A DNA stretch of 64,000 nt from Trema orientale (Eukaryota; Streptophyta; Magnoliopsida; Rosales; Cannabaceae). The stretch's first letter is position 1; every line of letters starts with the position of its first letter. The notes under the pieces were generated by a model. The model saw nothing but the letters and a program-made list of their open reading frames with translations, made no database searches and was not told where the DNA came from. Where the stretch lies: contig JXTC01000006.1 of NCBI GenBank assembly GCA_002914845.1, positions 766,880-830,879 of the forward strand. Reading direction: 5' to 3'. The position numbers and the translations under genes are program-made. Positions 11,623 through 22,497 of the stretch are shown in pieces.

Positions 11623-12597
11623 TCATGACTTGAAGAAGCGGCGTCTTCTTTTAATTCTGACCAACACGAACTCCTTTTTCGTCTGCATAAAATGTAGTGA
11701 TAGCAGTTAAAATATAAATAAGAATTTTCAACATAATCAAAGGTATGTTATCCAATCCAAATATAAAAAAATAAAAAATAAAAAATGTCATGTTTTGGAT
11801 ATTTACCTTGGAATTTTCTTCAGAGGTGTCTTGATCAATAAGTAAGCGGAATTCCTCCATCTTCCAATGAGTTTTCTCAGCTTGTTTTGAATCTTTGCCG
11901 GAATAATAAGCCAAATGATTTTTAAAGGCCTTCAAATTAGGGTTGTTGTTTGGAGCACATATAGGAATCTGTTTTCCCTTCACTTTCCAAAACCCTAATC
12001 TGTTTCCCACCGGTCGAATCCTTTTTTGAGAATTATCATCTTCCTTAACAAAGAAATACCACACCTTTTTCCAACTATCTCGGAATGTTACTGCAATATC
12101 ACAAGTTATAAAAAGAATTAAAAGTTAGTCCAAAATTTGTAATTAAGTGTTAAACAAATATTAAATTCAAATACATGGCTTTTTTTTTTCGGCAAAAAAA
12201 GTATATATAAGATCAATTTATGTAGTTTCCCAACAAGAAAAGGTACAAAACAAAATAGAGAAAACAAGTTATATATGTAAGACGTAAACCAAATAATATT
12301 ATGTCAAACAAATCGACACATATATATATTGTATTCTATAGGGAGAGAGATATATGTTTATGCTTATATATATAAAAGTATCATAGAAAGAAGAAATTAT
12401 TGATTAAAAGTGAACCGCAACGTACCTAAACTTGGAGGCATTCTGTAGAGGTCCTTTGCATCAATCTCCTTGATGTCAGGGATATCAAGTGCTCTCCTCG
12501 GTAGATAATAAAAGACTAGTTGTTCATCTGAAGGCACAAATTGAAACCCACGAGGCAATTTTGTCAATTGCACCAACTCTGACGAAACCTCCGCCAT
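11623..12597 (-). CDS. Short NAC-domain transcription factor (171 aa, three exons)
   Basis: NAC proteins are plant-specific DNA-binding regulators. Minus-strand exons are 12597-12426, 12090-11807 and 11682-11623, all with GT-AG introns, giving 171 residues. Subdomain A is LPRGFQFVPSDEQLVFYYL (residues 14-32) and B is IKEIDAKDLYRMPPS (about 42-56). C spans WYFF to GFWKVKGKQIPI, D contains the HWKMEEFRL motif, and E is FVLVRIKRRRR at the C-terminus. The intron positions and the order of the five subdomains fit the family. The usual long C-terminal activation region is absent: the stop comes eight residues after FVLVRIK and the basic RRRRFFKS tail may act in nuclear localisation. Subdomain C departs from the canonical GYWKATGKD (GFWKVKGKQ). 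It could be a regulator lacking an activation domain, or a decaying tandem copy. Expression is not shown by the sequence. Confidence 0.85.
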
Positions 12598-12600
12598 CTT

Positions 12601-13119
12601 AACTATTATATTTTATGTATGAACTTCTAAATTGTAATATTGCAGATTGAATCAATGAAGCTGATTGAGTATTTATAAGCTCCATAAACCGACTTCCAAC
12701 AAACCGACTTTCAATCCTAATTAGGAGTCGAATACACAACAATTAATTAAATAATCCATAATTTAATGACTAATATATCGAATTTGTAGAATAATCTAAT
12801 CACTTCCCTTTTGGATAAACATATCTAATTTTAAATATTTATCTTCTTCTTTTTTTTTCCGTATCACCATGAAACAATCGACACACATAAAAGCTGCCTT
12901 ATCTCATTTGGCTCAAGTACACTTACATTACTAATTTTCTTAGCGTAAATATTAAAAACTAGAAGATAAAAAAATATATATATATGTACATATTGTATTG
13001 TTTGGAATTTTTATGATATATATATATATATATATCAGATTTTAAATACACTATTACTAGTCGTTTCTCACGTGCTATGAACGTGAGAGAAAATTATATA
13101 TGTATAGAAATAATAATAC
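12601..13119. other. NAC 5' flank
   Basis: AT-rich upstream DNA of the minus-strand NAC gene. A possible TATA box for that gene (tatttataa, minus strand, near 12670-12680) lies about 75 bp upstream of the ATG. (TA)n runs occur at 12974-12985 and 13017-13035. No other gene seen. Confidence 0.4.
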
Positions 13120-13400
13120 AAAATAGTAACATTACAAAGAATCTCACTTTTAGTGATGACAAAAATTGTACCTAAAAGTGAAAAATTTATAACTAAATGA
13201 ATGTCATTATCTTTATGTTGCGACTCAAAAGTTAATTGCTAAAAGTTTTAATCACAAAAATGAGAATTTGTTAAGACTAAATGTACATTTAGTCACAATA
13301 AATTTAATTATTATAAACAAAAAATTGTGACTTAAAGTACATTAGTAACAACTTGTGACTATAGTTGTCAACTTTTAGTCACAAAAAATAATGATTTTTT
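13120..13400. repeat. Degenerate TIR-like repeat with 'tttagtcacaa' motifs
   Basis: Left 'cacttttagtgatgac' and right 'caacttttagtcacaaaa' are roughly inverted, and several 'gtgac/gtcac' and 'ttagtcaca' motifs occur between them. This resembles known plant non-autonomous DNA elements with 'TTTAGTGAC' ends. Too degraded for a TSD. Confidence 0.35.
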
Positions 13401-13564
13401 TAAAAACATTACCAATAAGTATAAACATCTCTATTAAATAATGATAACGTGGCTTATAAAAACACTTCCTATATGAATAAATATCCCATTCCTTATTTTG
13501 TTTCACTTTTTTTTTTGGATGGTATCATCTTTTTTTTTTTTTCTCCTCTTAATGTTATTCTAAT

Positions 13565-13720
13565 GAGTAATACTAGAGACACATATAAATCATGTACAAA
13601 ACTCTCACACATTTACATGGCATGCATTTTAATCATCCATGTACATAGTGTGGTCATACTTATGCCATGTTATTGTGTGTAAGTTTTGTATGTAATTTGT
13701 GTGTATTCCTAGCATTACTC
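13565..13720. mobile_element. 156-bp MITE
   Basis: Terminal inverted repeats GAGTAATACTAG / CTAGCATTACTC, with inverted homology continuing inward (acacatataaatcatgtacaaaact against the complement of agttttgtatgtaatttgtgtgt). No ORF. No convincing target duplication. The end sequence resembles the element at 40942-41137. Confidence 0.65.
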
Positions 13721-13827
13721 TATTGCTAACTTTCTGTTTAACCTTTTTTTTTGGCATTTCTTTTTTTCTTTTCTCAATTACTTTCTAAATTAACAATTCT
13801 TCTATTAACTACTTTAATTATACGTAA

Positions 13828-15890
13828 ACAAGTAATAAAATGATAAGTATGAGTAACGAGTATGGGTGTCGTTACTTGCTTACCAAACTACCAAAATTAA
13901 TCTAAGTCTAACTTTATTTGAAGACATACATCTCTGTGAAAATTCTAAACTAGTCAAATTTCATTAAAAATAAAAAATTCATAAACACTATACAAATTAC
14001 GTAAATATCTTTATCTTTTGTCAATTTACGGTATTCTAATTAGGTCAAATTTAATTATTATTTCTCAGTTTTAAATCAACTTCTAAATTATGTAATTATA
14101 AATCAGGCAGTCACAAGCATTAAGAACAAATTGAAATACTCAACATATATTGGAAGAAAATATTCATTTAATTAAACTAAGAATATTAAAAAATTATAAT
14201 TTGACTACATCATAGCTCAGAAAACTAAATCTAGTTCATGACTAAAATAAAAGCAAACACCATTCTAAACATAGAGTAGAAAAAAATAAAAACTCTTGCG
14301 TGCATTTGAGTCAAATGCGTCTGTCTTTGGGTCGTGCCATTCTTCTCTTTCTTTTTAACTCCCTCTAAATTTCTCTATCAGCCTATAACTATCAAAATTC
14401 GTCCAAAAAATAAACCCTAGAAGTCCCAATTTATAGATATTTCAAATTAGGGGCAAAATTATAATAAATTTTTTTTATCATCCTGTACTCGCGAACAAGA
14501 GCCACGGTGCTCAAATAGTAGAGCTGAGGCGCCACATTCGCTGGTTTCTCACGAGTTTATCCTCTTCTTTTTATTTATTTATTTGTTTTTTAAGTTGGGC
14601 GATATAATCCCATGTGGGATAAATATCATGAGCTCAGCAGCTTTGATTAGTTAATTAAAAGGTCAATTCAAATCGATGCCAGCCTAAAATTTGTCTTACA
14701 TCTCTCCTCCTGCCACCGAATCTACTTCTTCTTTCTTCGAAATTTCCTCTTTTTCTTTGTAAAATCATATAAAAAATAATAGAGAAATTCTAGTGTAGGA
14801 GGGGTAAAATTCCTCCTATACATAGGAGGACTATTTGAACTATTTGATTAAATTGTAAAATTAGTGATTTCAAATAATAACAACTCATCTTAGTACACCA
14901 AAAATTACCTAATACTGTTATATACTTTTCTTTTTTTCGTTCCCTTGTCCATGTTCTCCATGGCTTGAAGCTTTTGCCATTGTTACTCTCTTTTTCTCTT
15001 CTTTCTCTTCTACATAATCCTAGGCATCTATTAAACCAATTTTCACCCATTTCTAGTATGGTTTAAAGGATAATAAAATTAAAAAAAAAAAAGCGAAGAA
15101 GAACGTCTTGCTACATATTGCAGATCTATTTCAATCTAATATTAATTTTTTATTACCATTTAGAGATCCTTTCCTATTTTGGTTGTGTTATAGAGTGGAT
15201 CCAAAATCCAAAATTTTCTACTCTACTTTGCATACCTCTTTTCTTTGTGGCAAATCTAAAATTCTATTGATTTTATTTGCTTTCCTTTTCAAGCTTTTTT
15301 TTGTCCTGCAACAATGGTGGTTGCTCCACCTTTTGAAAAGTTATACATGGGTTTCCAAGAGAAAATAAGGAAAAACAAAAAGATTTTTTTTTTTTTTTTG
15401 GTAACAAATACGGTAGGCTGTAGCAGTGAGAAACGAAACAAACAAAATACAGAAGGGTCAATGATCAAAATCGATGTCCACCAAAATTATAGAACACTAA
15501 CAATTGTTATCATATAACATTAACAATTAACCGAATCGGAGTAATTTAATCCAGAAGAGACCTTTTTTTTTTTGACATTTCTCTCTTGAGAATAATGTCT
15601 AATGGAGTAAAGTCTATAATAAATATTGTAGTCCTTAGTTTTTGACCAATAAAATTAATTAGAATCCACCCCCCTCCTACACTATAAGTCTCCTAAAATC
15701 AAAATAAATTCAACTAATATAAATCTAAATCAAATTAAATTAGACTTAAACTAAATATCTAAATATCAAATAAAAGAAATACAATGTCAAATAAAATAAC
15801 TTAAATTGATTAACTAAAAACAAAGACACAGATTTTTTTCAAGTAAAAAAAGAAAAATTAAAACAATTAAAAAAAATAACAAAACCCGAA
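13828..15890 (-). mobile_element. Minus-strand LTR of family 1, degraded and interrupted
   Basis: The reverse complement of 13828-14530 follows the other two LTRs in order ('tgttcttaatgcttgtgac', 'cttcaaataaagttagac', 'catacttatcattttatta', 'cttgtttacg'). The U3-like part reappears at 15693-15890 on the other side of a 0.9 kb TIR element. The ends are too worn for TG...CA or a TSD, so limits are approximate. Confidence 0.55.
14782..15692. mobile_element. 911-bp TIR element nested in the LTR
   Basis: Ends are imperfect inverted repeats of about 23 bp: left GAGAAATTCTAGTGTAGGAG, right complement GAGACTTATAGTGTAGGAG. The LTR sequence continues on both sides, so the element inserted into it. The ORFs of 62-86 codons inside match nothing I recognise. 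A related sub-segment ('aggaggaaaactacctcc..cataggaggat') appears at 32130-32170. Confidence 0.5.
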
Positions 15891-16019
15891 CCCCCCCCTA
15901 ATTCCCTTTTTTTTCGATATAGTGTTAATCCCATACTCCTTTTTTTACTGCCAAACCATATTAGTGAATACTCTATTAAATACGTACTACAACATTTATA
16001 AATCATCTCAATAACAGAA

Positions 16020-16171
16020 GGAGGCGGCTATAGTAGGGGCGCCCCTACGTAAGGCCCCTGTTTATACACCGTTTGATGGGAATCTGTAGAAAATCTGTTT
16101 ATACACAGATTCCCATCAAATGGTGTATAAACAGGGCCTTACGTAGGGACGCCCCTACTGTAGACACGCCT
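16020..16171. mobile_element. 152-bp fold-back MITE, copy 1
   Basis: Almost the whole element is one hairpin: about 65-bp arms starting GAGGCGGCTATAGTAGGGG and ending CCCCTACTGTAGACACGCC, around a loop of about 20 bp. A perfect 9-bp target duplication ATAACAGAA lies at 16011-16019 and 16172-16180. A 9-bp TSD fits Mutator-like (MULE) transposition. Same length and sequence family as 28971-29122. GC content is far above the surroundings. Confidence 0.85.
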
Positions 16172-16329
16172 ATAACAGAAATATGGATTTCACTATGCGT
16201 ATATTCCATTAAGTCTGATGAAATGGCCTTTAGCTTTTTGTTGACATAGTGTGAATTTGACAATTTTCTAATGAGAAATTGACATTTGTCTTGGAATGTT
16301 AAAGTTATATTTTGTGTAATGTAATTTGA

Positions 16330-17055
16330 GTTAATAATAGTAATGGCTCTTAAATTATACTTATTATACTATTTTGACTTTCAAATTTTCAGCATATATA
16401 GAAATAATTTTTGAATTATGCAATTATTACAACAACGATCCACTTGTCATGAACTGTTATTTTTTAATAGAAAATAGTCATAGATGAAGCACATAATTAG
16501 GCATTATTTATTTTTATGTCAGAATTACGTTCTTAGCCATAATTATTAAGCTGTATGCTTTGTACATAACTTATTTCTGTTAAAAATTTAACATGTTGTG
16601 AAAAACAAATGCCATTGTTGCAATAATCGCATAAGTCTTGATAGTCTACTGTGTAAGTTATAAATTCAGAGTCTTAATTCTTTACTGCAATTATCAAGTT
16701 GTGTGCTTTGTAACGATTTATATATTTTTTTAAATATTTAGTAGTTTGTGATAAAAGAGTTTTTGTGTAACAATTACATAATTCAAGATCATTATTAATA
16801 TATATATGCCAACTGGGGCTAGCTCAGTTGGTCCAAAGTTTGAGGGTTATGTGTGTGTGTTTGGAGGGGTCAGGGGTTCAAACCTTGGTAGTGTGTGTGT
16901 GTGTCATTTTCCTTTAATTTGTAGTAAGTGGTGGTCATTAGTTAAGCCCCACTTTTTAAAAAAAAAAAAAAATTCAGGATCATTATTATATAACTTGAAA
17001 ATTTAGAGGCCAAAGTGTATATGGGCAAAATTAAGGGGTCATTACTATTATTAAC
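16330..17055. mobile_element. MITE-like TIR element (about 0.73 kb) carrying a nested SINE
   Basis: Left GTTAATAATAGTAATGGCTC and right complement GTTAATAATAGTAATGACCC start an inverted homology of roughly 65 bp (ending 'ttcaaattttc' / 'gaaaatttaga'). The interior is non-coding. A SINE with its own target duplication lies near the right arm, so the SINE is the younger insertion. Confidence 0.6.
16798..16970 (+). mobile_element. tRNA-derived SINE
   Basis: Contains an internal RNA polymerase III promoter: A box TAGCTCAGTTGG at 16820-16831 and B box GGTTCAAACCT at 16875-16885. Then come GT-rich DNA, a tRNA-unrelated tail ('ggtcattagttaagcccc') and a poly(A) run ending at about 16970. The 18-bp target duplication AATTCA(A/G)GATCATTATTA lies at 16780-16797 and 16971-16988 (17 of 18 equal). 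It is not a functional tRNA gene: no cloverleaf arms beyond the promoter boxes. The tail resembles the copies at 57270-57650. Confidence 0.8.
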
Positions 17056-17480
17056 CTATATAATTTTGATATACCACATTTTCTTAATTAACTCTAATTA
17101 TCGCATATTTTTGTGACTTAATTTTTTAGTTAGTAACTAATTATAAAATTGTATCAAATAAAAAAATAATTGTTATTCCTATATAGTTCATGTGTAAAAT
17201 ATTTATGGTGTATATTTCTCCGACATATACTTAAGAAAATGGGTATTTATACTTTTTACAGGTATCTTTTTATCTAAAATAACATTTAATTATCGTGAGA
17301 GACATTATAACAATGCTAAATAAGTCACCACTTTTTATGACTACGGTCATAAATACTCTGACCGAAGGCATAAGAAGTAATGACAATCCTAAAAATAAAA
17401 ATAAAAATCATAAAAAAATAGTTATGAATAAAAAGAAGAAATTTGATTTTATATTGTAAAATTTCCACAAAAAAGTGAAA

Positions 17481-18365
17481 AGTACCAAATTTTAAATTTT
17501 TTTGAAAAATTCTAGATTTATTTACGAAAATATTATTTTTAAAAGTATTTAAAAAAAATACAATCTTTTGTAGATTGATAAAGTACTTGAGTTAATCGGT
17601 CAAGTTACTTGAGGTAACGATTCTAGTTATCTCAACTAACTCGATTGATTATCTAAGTAATCTAATTGGTTACCTTGAATATCTATGAAAAATATCTATT
17701 TTGAAGAAAAAAGTTGTTCTTGTTTCTTTTTAAATATTAGGTTAAGTAGACGGTTACCATTTTTTATAACTATTTAATTAAAGTTAATATTACCATTAAA
17801 TCTCTACCACTTTTTGGAGAGAAAAGGACCATCTAGTATGAAATCCTGTCCTAGATTTCGTTGGAGATCTCTGTTCTTGGAGTTGAATGACGCTTTTGGA
17901 GAAAGAAATGTTGTTGCCGACATCGACGGAGAACCATCCACGTCGCTAGAAGAGAGAGAGCAAGTAGAGAGAGGGGTGAGGGATAAGAGTGATTTTTAGG
18001 AGAAAGGACAGAGACGTACGTAAGAGATGAGAGAGTGAGTTATATACTCGAAAGCAAAAAGAGGTGGTAGAGAGAGATATAGAGAGATTTTTTTTTTAAG
18101 GTTAGGAGCAGAACTGGCTTGACGACTAAAGAGAGAGAGAGAATGAACTGATTCAGGAGATGACATGAGCAATGAGACCCCTATTTTGGAGCGAGGTGTG
18201 AGATTGTCATTTTATTTTTAAAAGGTGGTAGAAAATACAATTAGTGGTTAATTAAACAGCCTAAAAAAGTGGGTTTGGTTTTAAATTTTTCTTAAATAAA
18301 TCCAGGATTTTTCAAAGAAATAACGACACCATGTACGATCTTAAAAGAAAAATGTACCAAAAATA
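17481..18365. mobile_element. TIR element with a purine-rich core
   Basis: Left arm 'ttgaaaaattctagatttattta' (about 17511-17533) is inverted at 18288-18316 ('taaataaatccaggatttttcaa'), with weaker homology outward ('gtaccaaa'). The core 17814-18200 is less AT-rich and G/A-biased, and has a 61-codon plus-strand ORF (17814-17999) that I do not recognise. It could be a Mutator-like element with captured DNA. This is inference. Confidence 0.4.
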
Positions 18366-18389
18366 CGGTACTCATATTTTATATATTTT

Positions 18390-18540
18390 CATACCTTAAA
18401 AGTAGATCAACTAAAAAAGGGCTATTTATCAAAATAAAGTTATGAAACGGTCATTTATTAAATAAGTGTAAAAAAATTGTCATTTTTAAAATTGATCTTA
18501 AAAAAATGCCATTTCTTATAAATACTCTAATTTCTTTTTT
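18390..18540 (+). repeat. Short repeat, family 4 copy 1
   Basis: 'agtagatcaactaaaaaagg...atttatcaaaataaagtta...acggtcatttatta...aaaattgatctta' matches the reverse complement of about 63078-63210. Non-coding. Probably one arm of a MITE. Confidence 0.45.
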
Positions 18541-19302
18541 TTTTTAAAAGAAATCATTTTCACCCAATTCACTCATACTCAGGTCCATAAGGACGTCAAC
18601 AGGGTGAGGTGGGATCGGTTTTATATTTACCATCCCCATCTCCGTTATTGTTTTACTATATTATCCCCGCATCTTTTATCATTTAATTTTGTGCGGAGCA
18701 ATTTCAGAGAATCCCCATCGGGGATCGGTTTTCCCATTGGTATATCAAGATCCCCATTTGGAATCGCCATTTTGAATTAATTAAATAATTCTATGTTGAT
18801 CTAAATCTTTTAAAAGTCTAAATACATCGAAAAAAAAATCAAAATTAAAGTTGATTTCATTGAAAATTCTAATTTTAGACCTCAATAACTAAAACACATC
18901 CAAATAAACTTTTAACATGTTAGAATTGTTAAATATAGAATATTTTTAGTACCAAAATCTTATAGTATATCATTCATTCAAAAAGCTAACATAATCTCAA
19001 ATAATTTAAACAATATTAGTATATGACTATATATTATTAGATTTTTTTTTTTAAATCTAGTTGAATTATTATTATATAAAAAAATAGAAATTAATTTATA
19101 TATAATCAGTGCGGAGTTAGTGTGGAGCACTCAATCCCAAGCCAGCCCCACCCCGCTAAATATCAAATAAAGAATCATCACCTCGTGCCTTGCGTCATTT
19201 ATAACGGTGAAAACCCACCACATTCGGGCCGGTGCATCGCGATGCATCATCTATTCGATGAAATTGACGTCTTACAAGTCCAATTACCCTCGAACAATCC
19301 TA
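18541..19302. other. Intergenic DNA, possible hAT-like relic
   Basis: No gene. 'taaggacgtcaacagggtgaggtggg' near 18590 resembles a worn hAT-type end (TAGGGRTGTCAA), and the following 'gatcggtttt..ccccatc' motifs look like such MITE interiors, but no matching right end was found. Confidence 0.3.
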
Positions 19303-19578
19303 TCCAAAACATTACCCCTCCAACCAACACCCACACACACTACCACCACCCAAAAAATAAAAAAATAAAAAAATCCTATAGTCCAATTCACATCTCAACT
19401 GCACAACGTACTCTAGGACAGAGAAGTATCATTGATTCCAAAACATTACCCCTCCAACCAACACCCACACACACTACCACCACCCAAAAAAAAAAAAAAA
19501 AAAAAAAAAAGAAAAATCCTATAGTCCAATTCACATCTCAACTGCACAACGTACTCTAGGACAGAGAAGTATCATTGA
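19303..19578. repeat. Tandem duplication of about 134-142 bp
   Basis: The segment starting 'tccaaaacattacccctcc' at 19303 is repeated from 19437, ending 'cagagaagtatcattgatt' in both copies. The second copy has a longer A tract. A 145-codon ORF (19122-19559) reads through both copies only because the duplication is in frame. It is proline/threonine-rich low complexity and is not taken as a gene. Confidence 0.8.
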
Positions 19579-19769
19579 TTTGGCTTGGACTTTTCATAAG
19601 AAAAATGATTCATACGAATGCAACATACCATTATTAATTCCAGCAACAACTTTAAAATCACACAATTATTTAAAAAATAAGTTGTTTATTTTTATATTTT
19701 CCAGTTAGAGACCAATGAATAATGACATGCACGTAGGCTTTACAATAGAAGGATGAATTATTAGAGACC

Positions 19770-22076
19770 TCAAAACTCTTCAACTTTAATGGCATCCCTA
19801 GGCAATTCATAGGCATCTTTGGGCCTTGATTTCTTCACACCAGCAGTGAACCAAACTTTGTCAGACTTGTAGCTCTCAACACCAACACTAGTCACCTTGA
19901 CCCAAACCAAAACCTTTGTCTTCATTCCTTCTATCCCATTAAGCTTTCCCCTTGAAAGTGTCCCTTTGATCCTTGTTGCATACCTTATGACAGATGAGTC
20001 CTTGAAGCAGACCTCACAGGGGGATGACAAGTACACAATGAGCTTCCCCTTGGATTCGTCGAGCTCGTAGCATGTTATGTTACGGGGAAAGAGGCCAGGA
20101 GGTAGGTTGTACTCTCGGAGAAGGTCCACCAAGGGTTTCTGTGGTTTTCCTGCAAAAGAAGGTGGAGTTACACGTCTTTGTCTAAAATTTACTGAAAAAG
20201 TCCTGTTTTAGTCCTGAACTTAAAATTGAAGGAATTATTAATCTTGCCAAAATAGAAAAGGTTTCATGTTATTTCCGTTTGAATATTTTCAGTTAAATCT
20301 TAATCGAAAAAGACTAAAACAAGACTTTTTCTAAAGTTAAATGAAAAACAAGACTTCTTCTAAAGTTAAATGATCAACATCAAAGTCATTTCTTATATGA
20401 AAATTGAAGTTACTTTTATGTTTACACAATGGAATAGGTGTCCAAGGACTAATGGAGAACCTTCTTATACATTTTAAAACCAAGACAAAAATTTTTGAAG
20501 TTTAGGTACCAAAAGGAGACTTTCTCAACCGTTTAGGTGGACCGTCAAAGTAATCGACCTATAATTTACATATCATGGCAAAGAAGAATACTTGTCTTCT
20601 TTGTATATCTTGACATAATAAAAGATGAAGAAAATGAAGATATGACACATGAAGGTTTCACTCGTGAGTTAGATATGGACATTCAATTCTATGATTCTTG
20701 AAATACAGAAGAATGATATCTAAGCAGAAAAAGTTTAGATGCATTTAAAGCACCAAATGATTGGTCACAGGTCAATCTCACAATACCACTAAAGTAAAAA
20801 GATCTAATACAATCAACTTTTTGTATTCATCCAAAGCAACTTCTAATCAAAAATTGGCCCAGACTTTGAAAGATACAACAGCTGGCCTCTTTGCCTAATG
20901 ACACTTCACCAGACACACAGTGGCTGTAAAGTTCTTTTATTTATCAGCATTAAACTACTTTGTCCAACTTTAATCTTCATTTCTATTTCTATGTAATTTT
21001 TTAACCAATAGTTAAATAGTTCTAATAAGTCCATTCGTTTCAGATTCTCGATCCTAAGAATTTTCCTAGAAGAAGTTGATAAAATGCAGTTTCTATCTAA
21101 AAGGGGCATCAAAATTGAGCTTTTGAGCAAGTGAAAAACACGAGATTCGAAACCGAGAAAATTATAAGACTTAAGGCAAGAGCTAATTTGCTCTCTCGAG
21201 CTACATTGGTTCACCTTCATAGAAAGATGCTCCATGGAGAGTAAAATGAGGAAATTCACAAGTAAAATTTTACCACAAACGTTTGAGATTTAGTAAAATA
21301 TATGAATCAGCATTGACATCATGACTGTTGCCTTGTAAATACTCAAACTTATAAAGCCTACCAAGGTACACCAGAAAATAAAAATAAAAGGAATAAACAA
21401 AAGCTCCATACCTTTTAGCTTGTTGAATATCCATTTTGCCTTTTCCTCAACAGTATTGGAGAGTGACTGAAATAACGAAAAACACAATAGTTAAAGATTT
21501 TAGGGAAAACTAGAGCTGCCATAGTATATCATATTGCTAAAGCTAGAGGATTGTTTCAGCATCATTTCCCCCCTCTTTTCAGAAACCAATTTGGAAACAT
21601 TTGAATGAGAAACCAACTAGAAAAATAATCTATCCACAGAAGCTGATATGTGTGTGTATATGTTTTTTATATTTAACACATTGATTAGATTGAGAAATGT
21701 GGGAAATTTTTCAAATGGGCAATCCAAAAACTAAAAATTCAGAGGGCAAAACATGGTAGCTTTCTGAATCTTCTTCCGCCCTTTTCTCACTCAATCAAAA
21801 TTTTGAATTTGAACCCATTTTTCTTTCGTTATACTTTCTTAGCCAAAATCTTTCAGATCCTTAAAAAACCATGAAATGGGCATTTGATGTTAACCAACAT
21901 TATGCATATCCAAGAACAAAAACAACCAAATTATATATATATATATATATATAAAAGGAGATGAGGAGGGGGTCAATGTGTATACATACAGAGAGGTCCT
22001 CAGTAATGTTGGAGATCTCTTCCTTGGCTTTCTTGGAAATCCAAAAGCTCCCAACTTTAGTCATAGCTTTCTCCAT
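19770..22076 (-). CDS. DUF538 family protein (173 aa, three exons)
   Basis: Function is unknown for the family; some members are described as stress-responsive small plant proteins. Minus-strand exons are 22076-21990, 21466-21412 and 20149-19770, joined at GT-AG sites (phase 0, then phase 1). The product begins MEKAMTKVGSFWISKKAKEE and ends KDAYELPRDAIKVEEF. The DUF538 core starts at about residue 54 with DLLREYNLPPGLFPRNI, then the conserved ITCYELDESKGKL and SPCEVCFKDSSVIRYATRIKGT segments. The N-terminal region before it (TKVGSFWISKKAKEEISNI) is the extension typical of the At5g37070-like subgroup, and total length fits that subgroup. No signal peptide or membrane segment, so a soluble intracellular protein is expected. 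Intron 2 carries a MITE-like insert. The 117-codon ORF inside intron 2 (20906-21259) is not supported. Confidence 0.9.
20193..20528. mobile_element. MITE-like TIR element in an intron of the DUF538 gene
   Basis: Left TGAAAAAGTCCTGTTTTAG..., right complement TTGAGAAAGTCTCCTTTTGG..., with inverted homology for about 40 bp ('cctgaacttaaaatt' / 'aaaatttttgaagtttagg'). No clear target duplication. Also contains a short internal repeat ('aagacttcttctaaagttaaatga'). Confidence 0.5.
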
Positions 22077-22466
22077 TTTTGGTCCCTTTGTTTGTTTTTT
22101 TTTTGTTTTTGGGTTGTCACTCCTCCTTGACTCTCCTCAAAGCTGAAACCTCTGAGTGACTGAACCAGAGAAGATATAAGGAGGAGAAAGAAGAAAAAAG
22201 AGAGGAAGTTTCTATAGTTGTTTTGGACTAAAAAAACAAAAAACAATAACACCACAGCAGAGCAAATCTCCCACTTTCAAGTTTTATCAACACATGGATG
22301 TGTCACTTTGCAAACCGACAATTCACCTTACACACCATAAGACATTATCTCGTGTGTGACATTATCTCATTCTCATATCACCTACAATTACAAGAGAACA
22401 AAATAAACCAAGGGGAAATTTGAACCACTTCCTGTTGTGCTCCTCAACGATGCCGTTTTGGCTGCC

Positions 22467-22497
<31 letters not shown>

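Noticed and set aside
16812..16890. tRNA gene
   Set aside because: A and B boxes are perfect but the sequence cannot form the acceptor and anticodon stems, and it has a poly(A) tail and TSD; it is a SINE.
19122..19559. 145-codon plus-strand ORF
   Set aside because: Created by an in-frame tandem duplication of low-complexity sequence, with a poly-lysine run from a poly(A) tract.
20906..21259. 117-codon minus ORF
   Set aside because: Lies wholly inside intron 2 of the DUF538 gene and has no family resemblance.
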